Assembly: GCA_016213505.1 (NCBI GenBank)
Contig: JACRAF010000048.1
Span: 1-50,543 of the forward strand
Direction: 5' to 3'
Length of the DNA stretch: 50,543 nucleotides
DNA from: Devosia nanyangense
Lineage (GTDB): Bacteria; Pseudomonadota; Alphaproteobacteria; Rhizobiales; Devosiaceae
The notes under the pieces are model-generated. The model was not told the DNA's origin. It saw nothing but the letters and a program-made list of their open reading frames with translations, and searched no databases. A program made the translations under genes and the position numbers. Numbering within the stretch: position 1 is the stretch's first letter; every line of letters begins with the position of its first letter. Below, piece after piece: positions 1 through 10,335 of this stretch.

Positions 1-1710
1 CAGCTCCCGGGCCACAAGGTCGACGAGATCATCGCCCGCACCCGCCACTCGACCCCGGGCGTGCAGCTCATCTCGCCGCCGCCGCACCACGACATCTACT
101 CGATCGAGGACCTGGCGCAGCTGATCTACGACCTCAAGTGCGTCAACCCCGCGGCCGCCGTCTCGGTCAAGCTGGTGGCCGAGGCCGGGGTCGGCACCGT
201 GGCCGCGGGCTGCGCCAAGGCGCACGCCGACAAGATCACCATCAGCGGCGACTGCGGCGGCACGGGCGCTTCGCCCCTGACTTCGCTGAAGCATGCCGGC
301 TCGCCCTGGGAGATCGGCCTCAGCGAGACGCACCAGACGCTGGTCGCCAACAAGCTGCGCGGCCGCATCGCCGTGCAGGTCGATGGCGGTATCCGCACCG
401 GCCGCGACGTGGTGATCGGCGCCCTGCTCGGCGCCGACGAGTTCGGCATGGCGACGGCGCCCTTGATCGCGGCGGGCTGCGTGATGATGCGCAAGTGCCA
501 CCTCAACACCTGCCCGGTCGGCATCGCCACCCAGGACCCGGTGCTGCGCGCCCGCTTCACCGGCAAGCCCGAGCACGTCATCAACTATCTGTTCTTCGTC
601 GCCGAAGAGGTGCGCGAGCTGATGGCCGAGCTCGGCTACCGGCATTTCAGCGAGATGGTCGGCCAGATGCAGATGCTCGACAAGACCGAGGCCGTCAGCC
701 ACTGGAAGGCCAAGGGGCTCGATTTCACAAAACTGTTCCACAAGCCGGAGGCGGCTGCGGGCGTCGCCATCAGCCACACCGAAAAGCAGAACCATCCGAT
801 CGACACCATCCTCGACCGGCGGCTGATCGAGAAGGCCAGGGCCGCGATCGAGACTGGAACGCCGGTTCAGATCACCGAGACCATCGCCAGCACCGACCGC
901 ACGGCCGGCGCCATGATCTCGGGCGTCATCGCCAAGCGCTACGGCAATGACGGCCTGCCGGAGGACACCATCGCGGTGTCGCTGACCGGCACCGGCGGCC
1001 AGAGCTTTGGCGCCTTCCTCGCCAAGGGCGTGTCGTTCGATCTGCTCGGGGAGGCCAACGACTATGTCGGCAAGGGCCTGAGCGGCGGCCGCCTCGTCGT
1101 TCGCCCGTCCGAGAAATCGGCGGCCAAGCCCGAGGACTCGATCGTCATCGGCAACACTGCGCTCTATGGCGCCACCGAAGGCGAATGCTACTTCCGCGGC
1201 ATCGCCGGCGAACGCTTCGCGGTGCGCAACTCGGGCGCCGTCGCGGTGGTCGAGGGCACCGGCGATCATGGCTGCGAATACATGACCGGCGGCGTCGTCG
1301 CCGTGCTCGGCCTCACCGGCCGCAACTTCGCGGCCGGCATGTCGGGCGGCATCGCCTATGTGCTCGACGAGGACGGTGATTTCGAGAGCCGCTGCAACAT
1401 GTCGATGGTCTCGCTCGAGCCGGTGGTCGAGGAGGAGACGATCAACGAGCGCGACTACGGCCACGGCGGCGACCTCGAGACCTCGGGCCTCGTCGAGATC
1501 ATGTCCAACCTCGGGGCCGGCGACGCCGACCGGCTCTACCAGCTCATCCAGCGCCACCGCCGCTTCACCGGCTCGAGCCGGGCGGCGATGATCCTCGACA
1601 ACTGGGAAGCCTACTTGCCCAAGTTCAAGAAGGTCATGCCGGTCGAATATCGCCGGGCTCTCGCCGAGCTCGAAAAGGAACAGGCCCGGCTTCAGGTCGC
1701 GGCGGAGTAA
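1..1710 (+). CDS. gltB: Glutamate synthase (NADPH) large subunit, 3' part (5' end outside window)
   Basis: The reading frame is open from the first base, so this is the C-terminal 569 residues of a protein that is normally about 1,500 residues long. GltB makes two glutamates from glutamine and 2-oxoglutarate in ammonia assimilation. The visible part holds the end of the FMN-binding barrel, with the cluster motif C-x5-C-x4-C (fragment residues about 160, 166 and 171) that carries the [3Fe-4S] centre. It continues into the glycine-rich C-terminal beta-helix domain (for example GLSGGRL and GMSGGIAYV). It ends 5 bp before gltD, so the two are an operon. No defect is seen in the visible part. Confidence 0.97.
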   Translation, partial: QLPGHKVDEIIARTRHSTPGVQLISPPPHHDIYSIEDLAQLIYDLKCVNPAAAVSVKLVAEAGVGTVAAGCAKAHADKITISGDCGGTGASPLTSLKHAGSPWEIGLSETHQTLVANKLRGRIAVQVDGGIRTGRDVVIGALLGADEFGMATAPLIAAGCVMMRKCHLNTCPVGIATQDPVLRARFTGKPEHVINYLFFVAEEVRELMAELGYRHFSEMVGQMQMLDKTEAVSHWKAKGLDFTKLFHKPEAAAGVAISHTEKQNHPIDTILDRRLIEKARAAIETGTPVQITETIASTDRTAGAMISGVIAKRYGNDGLPEDTIAVSLTGTGGQSFGAFLAKGVSFDLLGEANDYVGKGLSGGRLVVRPSEKSAAKPEDSIVIGNTALYGATEGECYFRGIAGERFAVRNSGAVAVVEGTGDHGCEYMTGGVVAVLGLTGRNFAAGMSGGIAYVLDEDGDFESRCNMSMVSLEPVVEEETINERDYGHGGDLETSGLVEIMSNLGAGDADRLYQLIQRHRRFTGSSRAAMILDNWEAYLPKFKKVMPVEYRRALAELEKEQARLQVAAE

Positions 1711-1715
1711 GCGTC

Positions 1716-3134
<1,419 letters not shown>

Positions 3135-3198
3135 CTCTACTTGCCATTCGTAGTGCCCCATGCTTGGCTGAGCGATCAGTCCAGGCAGGGGCACTGTG

Positions 3199-4761
3199 AT
3201 GCTGAGTACTTTCCTGAAATCTACGCTGGCCGTTGCTTTCGCTGCATTTGCGACCGCTTCCCAGCCGGTGCTCGCCGCCGACGAAGCCGTTCGGCAGGCG
3301 CAGAAATTGCTGATCGCGCTCGGCTACAAGATCGGCAGCGCCGATGGCGTTTCGGGAAAACGCACCGAGGCTGCGGTCGCCGACGCGATGGCCAATTATG
3401 GCCAGACATACGACGGTACACTTTCGGACAATGAAGTGCTGCTGTTGGCGCGGGTTGCGCCGTCGCGAGTGACGGTGGACTTCGAAGTCGCAGTATCGGA
3501 GCTCAACCACCTGCACTCAGCCGACATAAATGGCGACGGTCGTCTCGACTTCGTGGTCACTGCCATGTCTGACACCGCCGAACAGCTCGGTATCCCCTGC
3601 TGCGAAGTTCCCGCTAACCGAGTGCCGGACATAACCCCGCCGGTTCCGATACTCGTGTACTCGACGCCTGAAGGCTACGCGACCAAGCCGTTCCCTCCCG
3701 AGGCCAAAGGCAATCGAAGCCAGGCCGGTCGTTTCTTCACGGCCTATGGCAAGCAGTATTTCGTGCTCGCCAAGAATGGCGAGATGGGGCTGCCCAGCGA
3801 GAACCACGGCGAGATCTCGATGGTGTTCCGCATCACTCCAAGCGAGGATATGGCGATTGAGACCGTCGCCGAATTCGATGGGCGCGGCGTCAGCGCCAAT
3901 GTCGACGTCGCCGACCTCGATGGCGACGGCCAGCCGGAGATTTTCCTCAACAACTATGGCCTGATCTCGACAGTCACGTCCGCAGGCGGGTCGGTGATCA
4001 AGACATTCACTTCAGATGAAAAGCTGGCGTCGACCAAGTTTACGGCGCCGATCGAGTCGCGAAAGCCGATGAACTATGTCAGCCTGATCGACTTCGACGG
4101 AAGCGGTAACCTTGACTTGCTGGTGGCCGTCGAGATTGAGAAGACCATGGACGGCTCGGTAATGCTGGCGAAGGCTCCCGGCAGTTACGTCATTCTGGAT
4201 CCGTTCGTCCGAAAAACGGCTGAGCTCGATCGCATCTACTTGCTTCCCCCCTTCTGGGGCAACGACCATGCCGGCTACTCGATCCTGCCAATCACCGTCG
4301 ACGGCCGTATCCTGATGTTCGAGATATCGCAGCAATTCCTCGGCCATCAAGGCGGTGGCTTCATCAACGACCACCTCGACGTCTTTGAATACTCCACCGC
4401 TGACAAGGCATTCACGCTCGTCACTGCGGACGTGTTGCCCAAGCAGCCCCGTATGCGCGACAAGTCGAGCGCGCTGTACCTGCAGCGGGCTGACCTCGAT
4501 TTTGACGGAATCGACGAAGTGTACCGCCAGCAATATCCATACGAGCCGCAGTTCTTTGAGTGGAACGGAAAAGCCTTCGCTCTGACCAACTTCCCGTCGA
4601 AGGACTTTTTCAAGCCGAACTGGACCGGAACGCTGATCTACCTGCCCGATCCGGAGCTCAAGTGCACACGGATGGTGACGTTCTCGCAGAATCTCGGCGG
4701 AAACGGTGGCCAGACGAAGACCGACCTGCGACTCACGTCCTGCGTCCCGATGGGCGACTAG
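3199..4761 (+). CDS. Secreted FG-GAP/VCBS-repeat protein with N-terminal peptidoglycan-binding-like domain
   Basis: This is a 520-residue protein of unknown function. Residues 1-27 form a signal peptide ending in LAADEA. Residues about 30-86 (VRQAQKLLIALGYKIGSADG) resemble a PG_binding_1 domain. Asp-rich calcium-loop repeats of the FG-GAP type follow: DINGDGRLD (about 109), DLDGDGQPE (about 239), DFDGSGNLD (about 298) and DLDFDGIDE (near 455), suggesting a beta-propeller-like fold in the periplasm or outside the cell. An in-frame GTG sits at 3196, but the ATG at 3199 has the better spacing (7 nt) from an AGGGG sequence. It looks monocistronic and converges with the fragment downstream. Its substrate or partner cannot be named. 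Confidence 0.8.
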   Translation: MLSTFLKSTLAVAFAAFATASQPVLAADEAVRQAQKLLIALGYKIGSADGVSGKRTEAAVADAMANYGQTYDGTLSDNEVLLLARVAPSRVTVDFEVAVSELNHLHSADINGDGRLDFVVTAMSDTAEQLGIPCCEVPANRVPDITPPVPILVYSTPEGYATKPFPPEAKGNRSQAGRFFTAYGKQYFVLAKNGEMGLPSENHGEISMVFRITPSEDMAIETVAEFDGRGVSANVDVADLDGDGQPEIFLNNYGLISTVTSAGGSVIKTFTSDEKLASTKFTAPIESRKPMNYVSLIDFDGSGNLDLLVAVEIEKTMDGSVMLAKAPGSYVILDPFVRKTAELDRIYLLPPFWGNDHAGYSILPITVDGRILMFEISQQFLGHQGGGFINDHLDVFEYSTADKAFTLVTADVLPKQPRMRDKSSALYLQRADLDFDGIDEVYRQQYPYEPQFFEWNGKAFALTNFPSKDFFKPNWTGTLIYLPDPELKCTRMVTFSQNLGGNGGQTKTDLRLTSCVPMGD

Positions 4762-4762
4762 A

Positions 4763-5063
4763 TTACTGCGCCGGCGCCACCGGCATGCCCGCCGCAGGAT
4801 CTGCCTCGACCACCGGCGCCTTGCCTACCCCGAATGCATCGACGCGCCCGACCGGCGCGTCGACCATCTGCATTATGTCGAACGCATCGCCGATGGCCGC
4901 GCTGACCGCCGTCACCAGATCCGTCGCCCACTTCGGCGTCTGGCACAGCGGGATCACCGCGCCGGCATCTTCGAGCAGGCGGATCTGGCCGAGACCCTGA
5001 TAGGCGGCCGCACCATCAGCGCCGCGTCGGTACCGGCCAGGACATCGGCGATTTCGTCCCCGC
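4763..5063 (-). pseudogene. Frameshifted duplicate of the C-terminal tail of the DUF459 gene
   Basis: Read on the minus strand, this encodes a degraded copy of the last ~110 residues of the gene at 5742-6923. Shared stretches include ADVLAGTDAALMVRP, YQGLGQIRLLE, AGAVIPL, ATDLVTA and the GRVDxFGVGK region, with both copies ending at a stop codon. A GGG in the parent (near 5985) is GG here (near 5003), which breaks the frame between ALMVRP and YQGLG. There is no SGNH catalytic domain and no plausible start. It lies just after the stop of the kinase gene, giving the order full-length gene, kinase, tail copy. It is probably a remnant of a tandem duplication. Confidence 0.75.
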
Positions 5064-5094
5064 TGCGCCCGGGCGCCCTTGGGCAAATATTCGA

Positions 5095-5745
5095 CTAACC
5101 CCTCACGATCCTCGGGTTGTCCAGGTCGGCGTAGTCGATCACCACATCGGCCCGCCGCTTCGGATCGCATTCGGCGAAATAGAGCTTCTGGCCCTCGAGA
5201 TAGCGCCGGTTCGCCGACGCCATCGGATCGGGGTCCGACCGGTCGCGCGCCGCCATACGCGCGTACGACACCTCGAACGGCACATCGAGGAAGATCGACA
5301 GATCCCATTCGTCGCGCAGTTCCTTGCGGTGAAGGAACAGGCCGTCGAAGATCAGCGCCGCCGGCAGCGGCACGGTAAGTGGATTGACCGCCACCGCGCG
5401 ATCGGTGCGATGGTCGAACACCGCAGTGCGGAACGGCAGGCCGATCCGCGCCGGATAGAGCAGCGCCGTGCGCAGGGCGTCGAGATCGTAGGAATCGCGG
5501 AAGAACCCCTCGGGCGAGTCCTTGCCTCTGGCGTAGCGGACGGCGCGGCGATTGTGGAAGCCGTCGATGCCGGTGCGGACTGCCGTCTGGCCCTCCGCCT
5601 CGAGCCGCGCCGCCAGCGCATCGGCGAACATCGTCTTGCCGGCGCCATCGACGCCATCGACCGCAACCATCGTCAGTCCCGGCCCGCTGACCTCGCCAAT
5701 GCGCCTGAGCAGCGTGTCGAACAGCAGCTCCCGCGCCGCGCTCAC
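5095..5745 (-). CDS. Uridine kinase-like P-loop NTPase
   Basis: This is a 216-residue cytoplasmic protein of the uridine kinase/phosphoribulokinase type. A Walker A motif, GVDGAGKT, lies at residues 31-38. FDGLFLHRKELRDEWDLSIFLDVP in the middle contains a Walker B-like IFDG and a lid-type segment with Arg residues follows (ARMAARDRSD). The start is GTG, overlapping the TGA of the upstream DUF459 gene by 4 bp (GTGA), so translation is probably coupled. The family phosphorylates nucleosides or other small alcohols, but the substrate cannot be set from sequence. Its pairing with a cell-envelope SGNH protein is unusual, and the functional link is unknown. Confidence 0.85.
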   Translation of the reverse strand: MSAARELLFDTLLRRIGEVSGPGLTMVAVDGVDGAGKTMFADALAARLEAEGQTAVRTGIDGFHNRRAVRYARGKDSPEGFFRDSYDLDALRTALLYPARIGLPFRTAVFDHRTDRAVAVNPLTVPLPAALIFDGLFLHRKELRDEWDLSIFLDVPFEVSYARMAARDRSDPDPMASANRRYLEGQKLYFAECDPKRRADVVIDYADLDNPRIVRG

Positions 5746-6923
5746 GGCGCAGCGGTCGCCACGGTTCCCGCAGCTTCCGGTACCGCCGGGTCCTTGCCCA
5801 CGCCGAAATCGTCGACGCGGCCCTTCGGCGCCTCGATCAGCTGCGTCATGTCGAACTGCTCGTCCCCGGCGCCGGGCGGGGCCGCCGGGGCGGTGACGAG
5901 GTCGGTGGCGCGCTTGGGCGCCTGGCTCAGCGGGATCACCGCGCCGGCCACCTCGAGCAGGCGGATCTGGCCGAGCCCCTGATAGGGCGGCCGCACCATC
6001 AGCGCCGCGTCGGTGCCGGCCAGCACGTCGGCGATCTCGATGCCGACGCTGCCGCCGCCGCGATAATAGAGCTTGATCGTCTGGCTCAGGTAGAACGCCA
6101 GTTTATCGGCGCCGGCAGCGGTGAAGTGGATGCCGTCGTCCTTACGCATCTTCACCCGGTTGCCGTTGAGATCGGGGCCGTAGCTCGAATATTTGCCGTC
6201 CTCGTCGACAAAACGGTCGAAGATATCGACGAACTCGGCGCCGCCTGAAAACGCCGCGAGCCGCTGGATGGCGCTGATCTGCCCCATGGCGGTCGAATAA
6301 TCCGACTTCGACATCGGCGGCAGGCCGACCCAGATCAGCGGCTTGTTGGCGGTGTGGATGGCGCTGACGAATGTGCCGACGCGGGCCTGGTAGATGCCGG
6401 CCCATTCCGGCGTCAGCGGCTTCATCGATTTGTCGTCGAGCTTCAGCGTCTGCCGGTCGTTGATGCCGATGATGGTGACCGCGATGTCGAACGAATTGGC
6501 CGCGACCTGCTCGCTCGCAGTCTTGCCCCAATCGAAGAAATCGGGCCGCACGAACCCGGACGAGCCGACGCCCTGGTTGACGATGACGATGTTGGGATCG
6601 TCGGCATAGAAGCGCTCGAGCGCCTTGGCGAGATCGACCGCCAGCGAATCGCCGAACACCGCGAGCCGCGTGGCCGTGGTGGCCTTCGCGATGACGGGCG
6701 CCGCCGGCTGCGGCAGTGCGGCCTTCTTGGGCTCGGTGACCACCGGCGCCTCGACCGGCGGCGGTTGCTGGTCGCCACCGCCGAACAGCAGATCCATCAG
6801 CGTCTTGCGCTTTTTCTTGACCGGCTGCTCCTGCGCCTGGTCCTGGGCATAGACCAGCGCCGGCGCCATTTCGCCCACGGCGAACAGCGCGACGAACACG
6901 AGCATGAGAAGGCGGCGGAACAT
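5742..6923 (-). CDS. DUF459-type SGNH hydrolase-like periplasmic protein
   Basis: This is a 393-residue exported protein. Residues 1-27 form a signal peptide ending in VYAQD. A low-complexity Lys- and Pro-rich linker runs to about residue 83, followed by an SGNH/GDSL fold: block I GDSLAVDL (Ser93), block II GVGSSGF, block III GIND and block V DGIHFT. Such proteins act on ester or acyl groups of cell-envelope polymers, but no substrate is shown here. The ATG at 6923 has AAGGGG just upstream and is preferred over a TTG 30 bp earlier. The last ~110 residues are a tail that is duplicated downstream (4763-5063). It is probably co-transcribed with the lytic transglycosylase before it. Confidence 0.82.
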   Translation of the reverse strand: MFRRLLMLVFVALFAVGEMAPALVYAQDQAQEQPVKKKRKTLMDLLFGGGDQQPPPVEAPVVTEPKKAALPQPAAPVIAKATTATRLAVFGDSLAVDLAKALERFYADDPNIVIVNQGVGSSGFVRPDFFDWGKTASEQVAANSFDIAVTIIGINDRQTLKLDDKSMKPLTPEWAGIYQARVGTFVSAIHTANKPLIWVGLPPMSKSDYSTAMGQISAIQRLAAFSGGAEFVDIFDRFVDEDGKYSSYGPDLNGNRVKMRKDDGIHFTAAGADKLAFYLSQTIKLYYRGGGSVGIEIADVLAGTDAALMVRPPYQGLGQIRLLEVAGAVIPLSQAPKRATDLVTAPAAPPGAGDEQFDMTQLIEAPKGRVDDFGVGKDPAVPEAAGTVATAAP

Positions 6924-6968
6924 GGCGCCCCTTATGGCCGTCTTTGCGGGCAATTTGAAGGCTGCGCC

Positions 6969-8174
6969 TCAGCGCAGGGCAGCCGTCAGCTCGGTGTAGG
7001 CGTCCAGCGTGATGAAGCCGTCGGCGACCTCGCCGCGGCTCGCCTGAAATTTCGCGTAGGCCGCCTGGGTCACCGGGCCGAGCCGGCCGTCGACCACGCC
7101 CTGGTAGAGCCCGAGCTTGATCAGCGCCGCCTGGATGGCCTTGCGCTGCGCGAGATCGGGAAATTTGGTCGCCCGCGGCCACGACGCGGCGAAGTCCTTG
7201 CCGCCCTTCAGCCGGTCGGCCATATGCGCCACCGACAGCGCGTAGCTGTCGGAGAAATTGTAACCCTTGAGGACGAGATAATTGGCCGTCATCAGGAAAT
7301 TCGGGCCGGTTGCCCCGGCCGGGGCATAGAGGAACACCGGGATCGAGGGATCGGCGAACGGCTTGCCGCGCACCCGGCGCACGCCGCGATCGGCGAAAAA
7401 GCCGATCGGGTGCACCGTCTCGCGATCGGCCAGCAGGTAGTCGAAGCCGTTGGGCACGCTCACCTCGAAACCCCAGTCGATGCCGCGGCGGTAGCCGAGA
7501 TCGAGCAGGAATTTCGCGCTCGTCGCCAGCGCATCGGCGAGCGAATCCTGGAGGTCGATCTTGCCGTCGCCGTCGCCATCGGTGCCGTGGGCGAGGACGT
7601 TCGACGGATTGACCTGGAGGTGCCCGATCGCCCCGGCCCACGAGCCCACGAGATGCTTCGCATCGAGCGGGCCGCGCTCGACCAGCTTCAGCGCCGCGAT
7701 GAAGTCGGCCTCGTCGGCGGCGAGTCGGCCGCGCTTTTCGTAGACCAGCGTCGCCAGCGAGCGGATGATGGGCTTGATCAGCTTGGCATTGCCCAGGACC
7801 GCGCCGTAGTCGGTCTCCATGCCCCAGATGGCGCCGAGAATCGCCGGATCGACGCCGAAGGCCTTGCCCACCGCGTCGAACAACGTGCGGTTGGCCGCCA
7901 TCGCCTCCTGCCCGCGGGCGATGCGCCCGGCGGTGACGCGCTGGTCGAGATAGCTCCACATCGGCGTGGCGACTTCCGGCTGGGTGTCGACCAGTTTGGG
8001 GATCGTCGGGTCGGGCGTCAGCCCAGCGGTGGCCTCTTGGTAGACCGCGGCACTGACGCCGGCGGCGACAGCCTTGGGCTCGAAGGCGCGGAGGAAGGCA
8101 GCGAAGCTTTCGGCATGGGCAGGAAGGGTCAGCGCCGCGACGATCAATGCCAGAGGAATACTGATCTTGAGCAA
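6969..8174 (-). CDS. Lytic murein transglycosylase, MltB family
   Basis: This 401-residue periplasmic enzyme cleaves the glycan strand of peptidoglycan. A signal peptide covers residues 1-21 (ending PAHA). The slt35/MltB-type catalytic domain contains IWGMETDYG with the likely catalytic Glu120, and later GHLQVNPSN and an Asp-rich DGDGDGKIDL loop that resembles the EF-hand calcium site of Slt35. Residues about 340-400 (GLYQGVVDGRLGPVTQAAYAKFQ) are a PG_binding_1 domain. The start is TTG. No ATG fits the signal peptide. It is 45 bp upstream of the DUF459 gene in the same direction, so the two form an envelope operon. Confidence 0.9.
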   Translation of the reverse strand: MLKISIPLALIVAALTLPAHAESFAAFLRAFEPKAVAAGVSAAVYQEATAGLTPDPTIPKLVDTQPEVATPMWSYLDQRVTAGRIARGQEAMAANRTLFDAVGKAFGVDPAILGAIWGMETDYGAVLGNAKLIKPIIRSLATLVYEKRGRLAADEADFIAALKLVERGPLDAKHLVGSWAGAIGHLQVNPSNVLAHGTDGDGDGKIDLQDSLADALATSAKFLLDLGYRRGIDWGFEVSVPNGFDYLLADRETVHPIGFFADRGVRRVRGKPFADPSIPVFLYAPAGATGPNFLMTANYLVLKGYNFSDSYALSVAHMADRLKGGKDFAASWPRATKFPDLAQRKAIQAALIKLGLYQGVVDGRLGPVTQAAYAKFQASRGEVADGFITLDAYTELTAALR

Positions 8175-8197
8175 GGCCTCGATCTTTCCAGCGTTGC

Positions 8198-8218
8198 CTT
8201 CTCCCCTTGTGGGAGAAG
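8198..8218. repeat. Intergenic palindrome, copy A of CTTCTCCC repeat
   Basis: CTTCTCCC and GGGAGAAG flank a 5-nt loop, giving a perfect 8-bp stem between the galE stop and the transglycosylase start. It is one of four related intergenic copies in this window (8198, 10251, 38468, 47885). It could end galE transcripts, but there is no T-run. Confidence 0.7.
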
Positions 8219-8238
8219 TTGCCCGCCATCAGGGCAGG

Positions 8239-9225
8239 CTACCGGTTCCGCGTCATCAAATACCGCTCCCAGTCGAGCGCGGTGGAAACCATTTCGCGCA
8301 GATCGTCGTGTCGCGGCACCCAGCCGAGGACGTTGCGCACTTTCTCGCCCGTGGCGGTGATCGAGGCCGGATCGCCGGCGCGGCGCGGACCTTCCACGAC
8401 CCGGAAATCGACGCCCGACATGGACTTCACCGTGTCGATCACCTGCCGCACCGAATAGCCCTGCCCGTAGGCGCAGTTGAGCGTTGCATTGTCGCCGCCG
8501 GCCTTGAGATGGCCGAGCAGCAGCGCGTGCGCCTCGATCAGGTCGGTGACGTGGATGTAGTCCCGGATGCAGGTGCCGTCCGGCGTCGGGTAGTCGGTGC
8601 CGAAGATGTCCATCTTGTCGCGCTGGCCGAGCGCGGTCTGCGAGGCGACCTTGATGAGGTGCGTGGCGAGCGGCGTCGACTGGCCCGAGCGCTTCTGCGG
8701 ATCGGCGCCGGCGACGTTGAAATAGCGCAGGACGCCGTATTTGAGCGGATGCGCCGCCGCGACGTCGGCCAGCATCCACTCGGTCATCAGCTTGCTCCGC
8801 CCATAGGGCGACATCGGCAGGAGCGGCGTCTCCTCGACCACCGGGGCGAGACCGGTCATGCCGTAGACCGCGGCGGTGGAGGAAAAGATGAAGGTCTTGA
8901 CCCCGCCGGCGACCGCCGCCTCCAGCAGATTGCGCGAGGTGGCGGTGTTGTTGCGATAATATTTGAGCGGATCGACGACCGATTCCGGCACCACGATCGA
9001 GCCGGCGAAATGGATGATGTCGGTGATGCCGCGCTCGGCGATCAGCCGGCCGACCAGCTCGATATCCCCGGCATTGCCCTCGACGAATTTGGCGCGGTGA
9101 TCGACCGCCCAGTCGAAGCCGGTGGTGAGGTTGTCGAGCACCACGACCGGCTCGCTCATGTCGCACAGCTTCAGCGCCATGTGGCTGCCGATATAGCCCG
9201 CCCCGCCGGTAACAAGCACTGTCAT
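8239..9225 (-). CDS. galE: UDP-glucose 4-epimerase
   Basis: This is a 328-residue extended short-chain dehydrogenase that interconverts UDP-glucose and UDP-galactose for surface polysaccharides. The NAD-binding motif GGAGYIG is at residues 7-13, and the catalytic YGRSK (Y-x3-K) follows MSP in the middle. The C-terminal motif GGDNATLNCAYGQGYSV is typical of GalE. An open frame extends upstream, but the ATG at 9225 has GGAG 8 nt before it and starts exactly at the Rossmann strand (MTVLVTGG). It is divergent from galU, 82 bp away, so both enzymes of UDP-galactose supply probably share a promoter region. Confidence 0.95.
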   Translation of the reverse strand: MTVLVTGGAGYIGSHMALKLCDMSEPVVVLDNLTTGFDWAVDHRAKFVEGNAGDIELVGRLIAERGITDIIHFAGSIVVPESVVDPLKYYRNNTATSRNLLEAAVAGGVKTFIFSSTAAVYGMTGLAPVVEETPLLPMSPYGRSKLMTEWMLADVAAAHPLKYGVLRYFNVAGADPQKRSGQSTPLATHLIKVASQTALGQRDKMDIFGTDYPTPDGTCIRDYIHVTDLIEAHALLLGHLKAGGDNATLNCAYGQGYSVRQVIDTVKSMSGVDFRVVEGPRRAGDPASITATGEKVRNVLGWVPRHDDLREMVSTALDWERYLMTRNR

Positions 9226-9307
9226 AAAGCAATCTCCGATTAATGGCGGAATGCTAGGGTCCGAGTCTTGAGATAGCAATAAAGACCCCTCGCCCCACGG
9301 AGCCGCC

Positions 9308-10195
9308 TTGTCCAAGCGCGTTCGTACCGCCGTCTTCCCCGTTGCCGGCCTCGGCACCCGCTTTTTGCCGGCCACCAAGGCCATGCCCAAGGAAATGCTG
9401 ACGGTGGTCGACCGGCCGCTGATTCAGTACGCGGTCGACGAGGCCCGCGAGGCCGGGATCGAGCATTTCGTCTTCATCACCGGGCGCAACAAAGGCGTCA
9501 TCGAGGACCATTTCGACAAGCAATACGAGCTCGAACCGACCCTTGCGAGCCGCGGCAAATCCGATGAACTGGCCGAACTGCAGCGCGAGCTGCCCCAGGC
9601 GGGCCAGGCCAGTTTCACTCGCCAGCAGGAGCCGCTCGGCCTCGGCCACGCCGTCTGGTGCGCCCGCGAGCTGGTCGGCGACCAGCCCTTCGCGCTGCTC
9701 CTGCCCGACATGCTGTTCAAGGGCGAGCCGGGCGTTCTGAAGCAGATGATGGAAGCCTATGAGGAGACCGGCGGCAACGTCATCGCCGTCGAGGAGGTGC
9801 CGATGGAGGAGGTCTCCAAATACGGCGTCGTCGCCCGCGGCAAGGGTCCGGACGAGGGCTTCGCCATCACCGCCATGGTCGAAAAGCCCAAGCGCAAGGA
9901 CGCGCCCTCCAACCTCATCATTTCCGGACGCTATATCCTCCAACCCGAAATCTTCGCGCTGATCGCCGAGCAGCCACGCGGCGCCGGCGGCGAAATCCAG
10001 ATCACCGACGCCATGCAGACGCTGATGCGCCAGCAGGCCTTCACCGGCGTCAAATACCGCGGCCGCTCCTTCGACTGCGGCGGCAAGGCCGGCTTCCTGC
10101 TCGCCAATTTCGTCTATGCCCTCGACCGGCCGGAGATCGCCGCCGCGCTCAAGGCCGAGATCAAGAAGCTGGGGTTAGGATCGGGGACCGCCTGA
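9308..10195 (+). CDS. galU: UTP-glucose-1-phosphate uridylyltransferase
   Basis: This 295-residue cytoplasmic enzyme makes UDP-glucose from UTP and glucose 1-phosphate. The N-terminal nucleotidyltransferase signature [22 protein letters not shown] is complete, followed by the conserved [21 protein letters not shown] and GGEIQITDA segments. The start is TTG with GGAG 5 nt upstream. The length matches the family. It is divergent from galE, whose substrate it makes. Confidence 0.96.
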   Translation: MSKRVRTAVFPVAGLGTRFLPATKAMPKEMLTVVDRPLIQYAVDEAREAGIEHFVFITGRNKGVIEDHFDKQYELEPTLASRGKSDELAELQRELPQAGQASFTRQQEPLGLGHAVWCARELVGDQPFALLLPDMLFKGEPGVLKQMMEAYEETGGNVIAVEEVPMEEVSKYGVVARGKGPDEGFAITAMVEKPKRKDAPSNLIISGRYILQPEIFALIAEQPRGAGGEIQITDAMQTLMRQQAFTGVKYRGRSFDCGGKAGFLLANFVYALDRPEIAAALKAEIKKLGLGSGTA

Positions 10196-10250
10196 AGCGG
10201 CTCCATGACGCAGGCTCTGCTCGTATCGGCCGAAGTGTTTGTCCGCTCTT

Positions 10251-10297
10251 CCTTCTCCCCTCGAGGGAGAAGGTGGCGCGCAGCGCCGGATGAGGGG
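10251..10297. repeat. Intergenic palindrome, copy B with two stems
   Basis: CCTTCTCCC and GGGAGAAGG enclose CTCGA (10251-10273). A second short stem, GGCGC-GCA-GCGCC, follows, then GGATGAGGGG. Copy D at 47885-47929 has the same two-part architecture. It sits between convergent galU and the barrel-protein gene. Confidence 0.75.
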
Positions 10298-10335
10298 TGA
10301 GCCTCAACCACCGCGGATGCGAGCTGCCGCTTTGC

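Noticed and set aside
9226..9390. N-terminal extension of galE
   Set aside because: The added sequence is not protein-like, and the ATG at 9225 has a good ribosome site and begins at the Rossmann strand.
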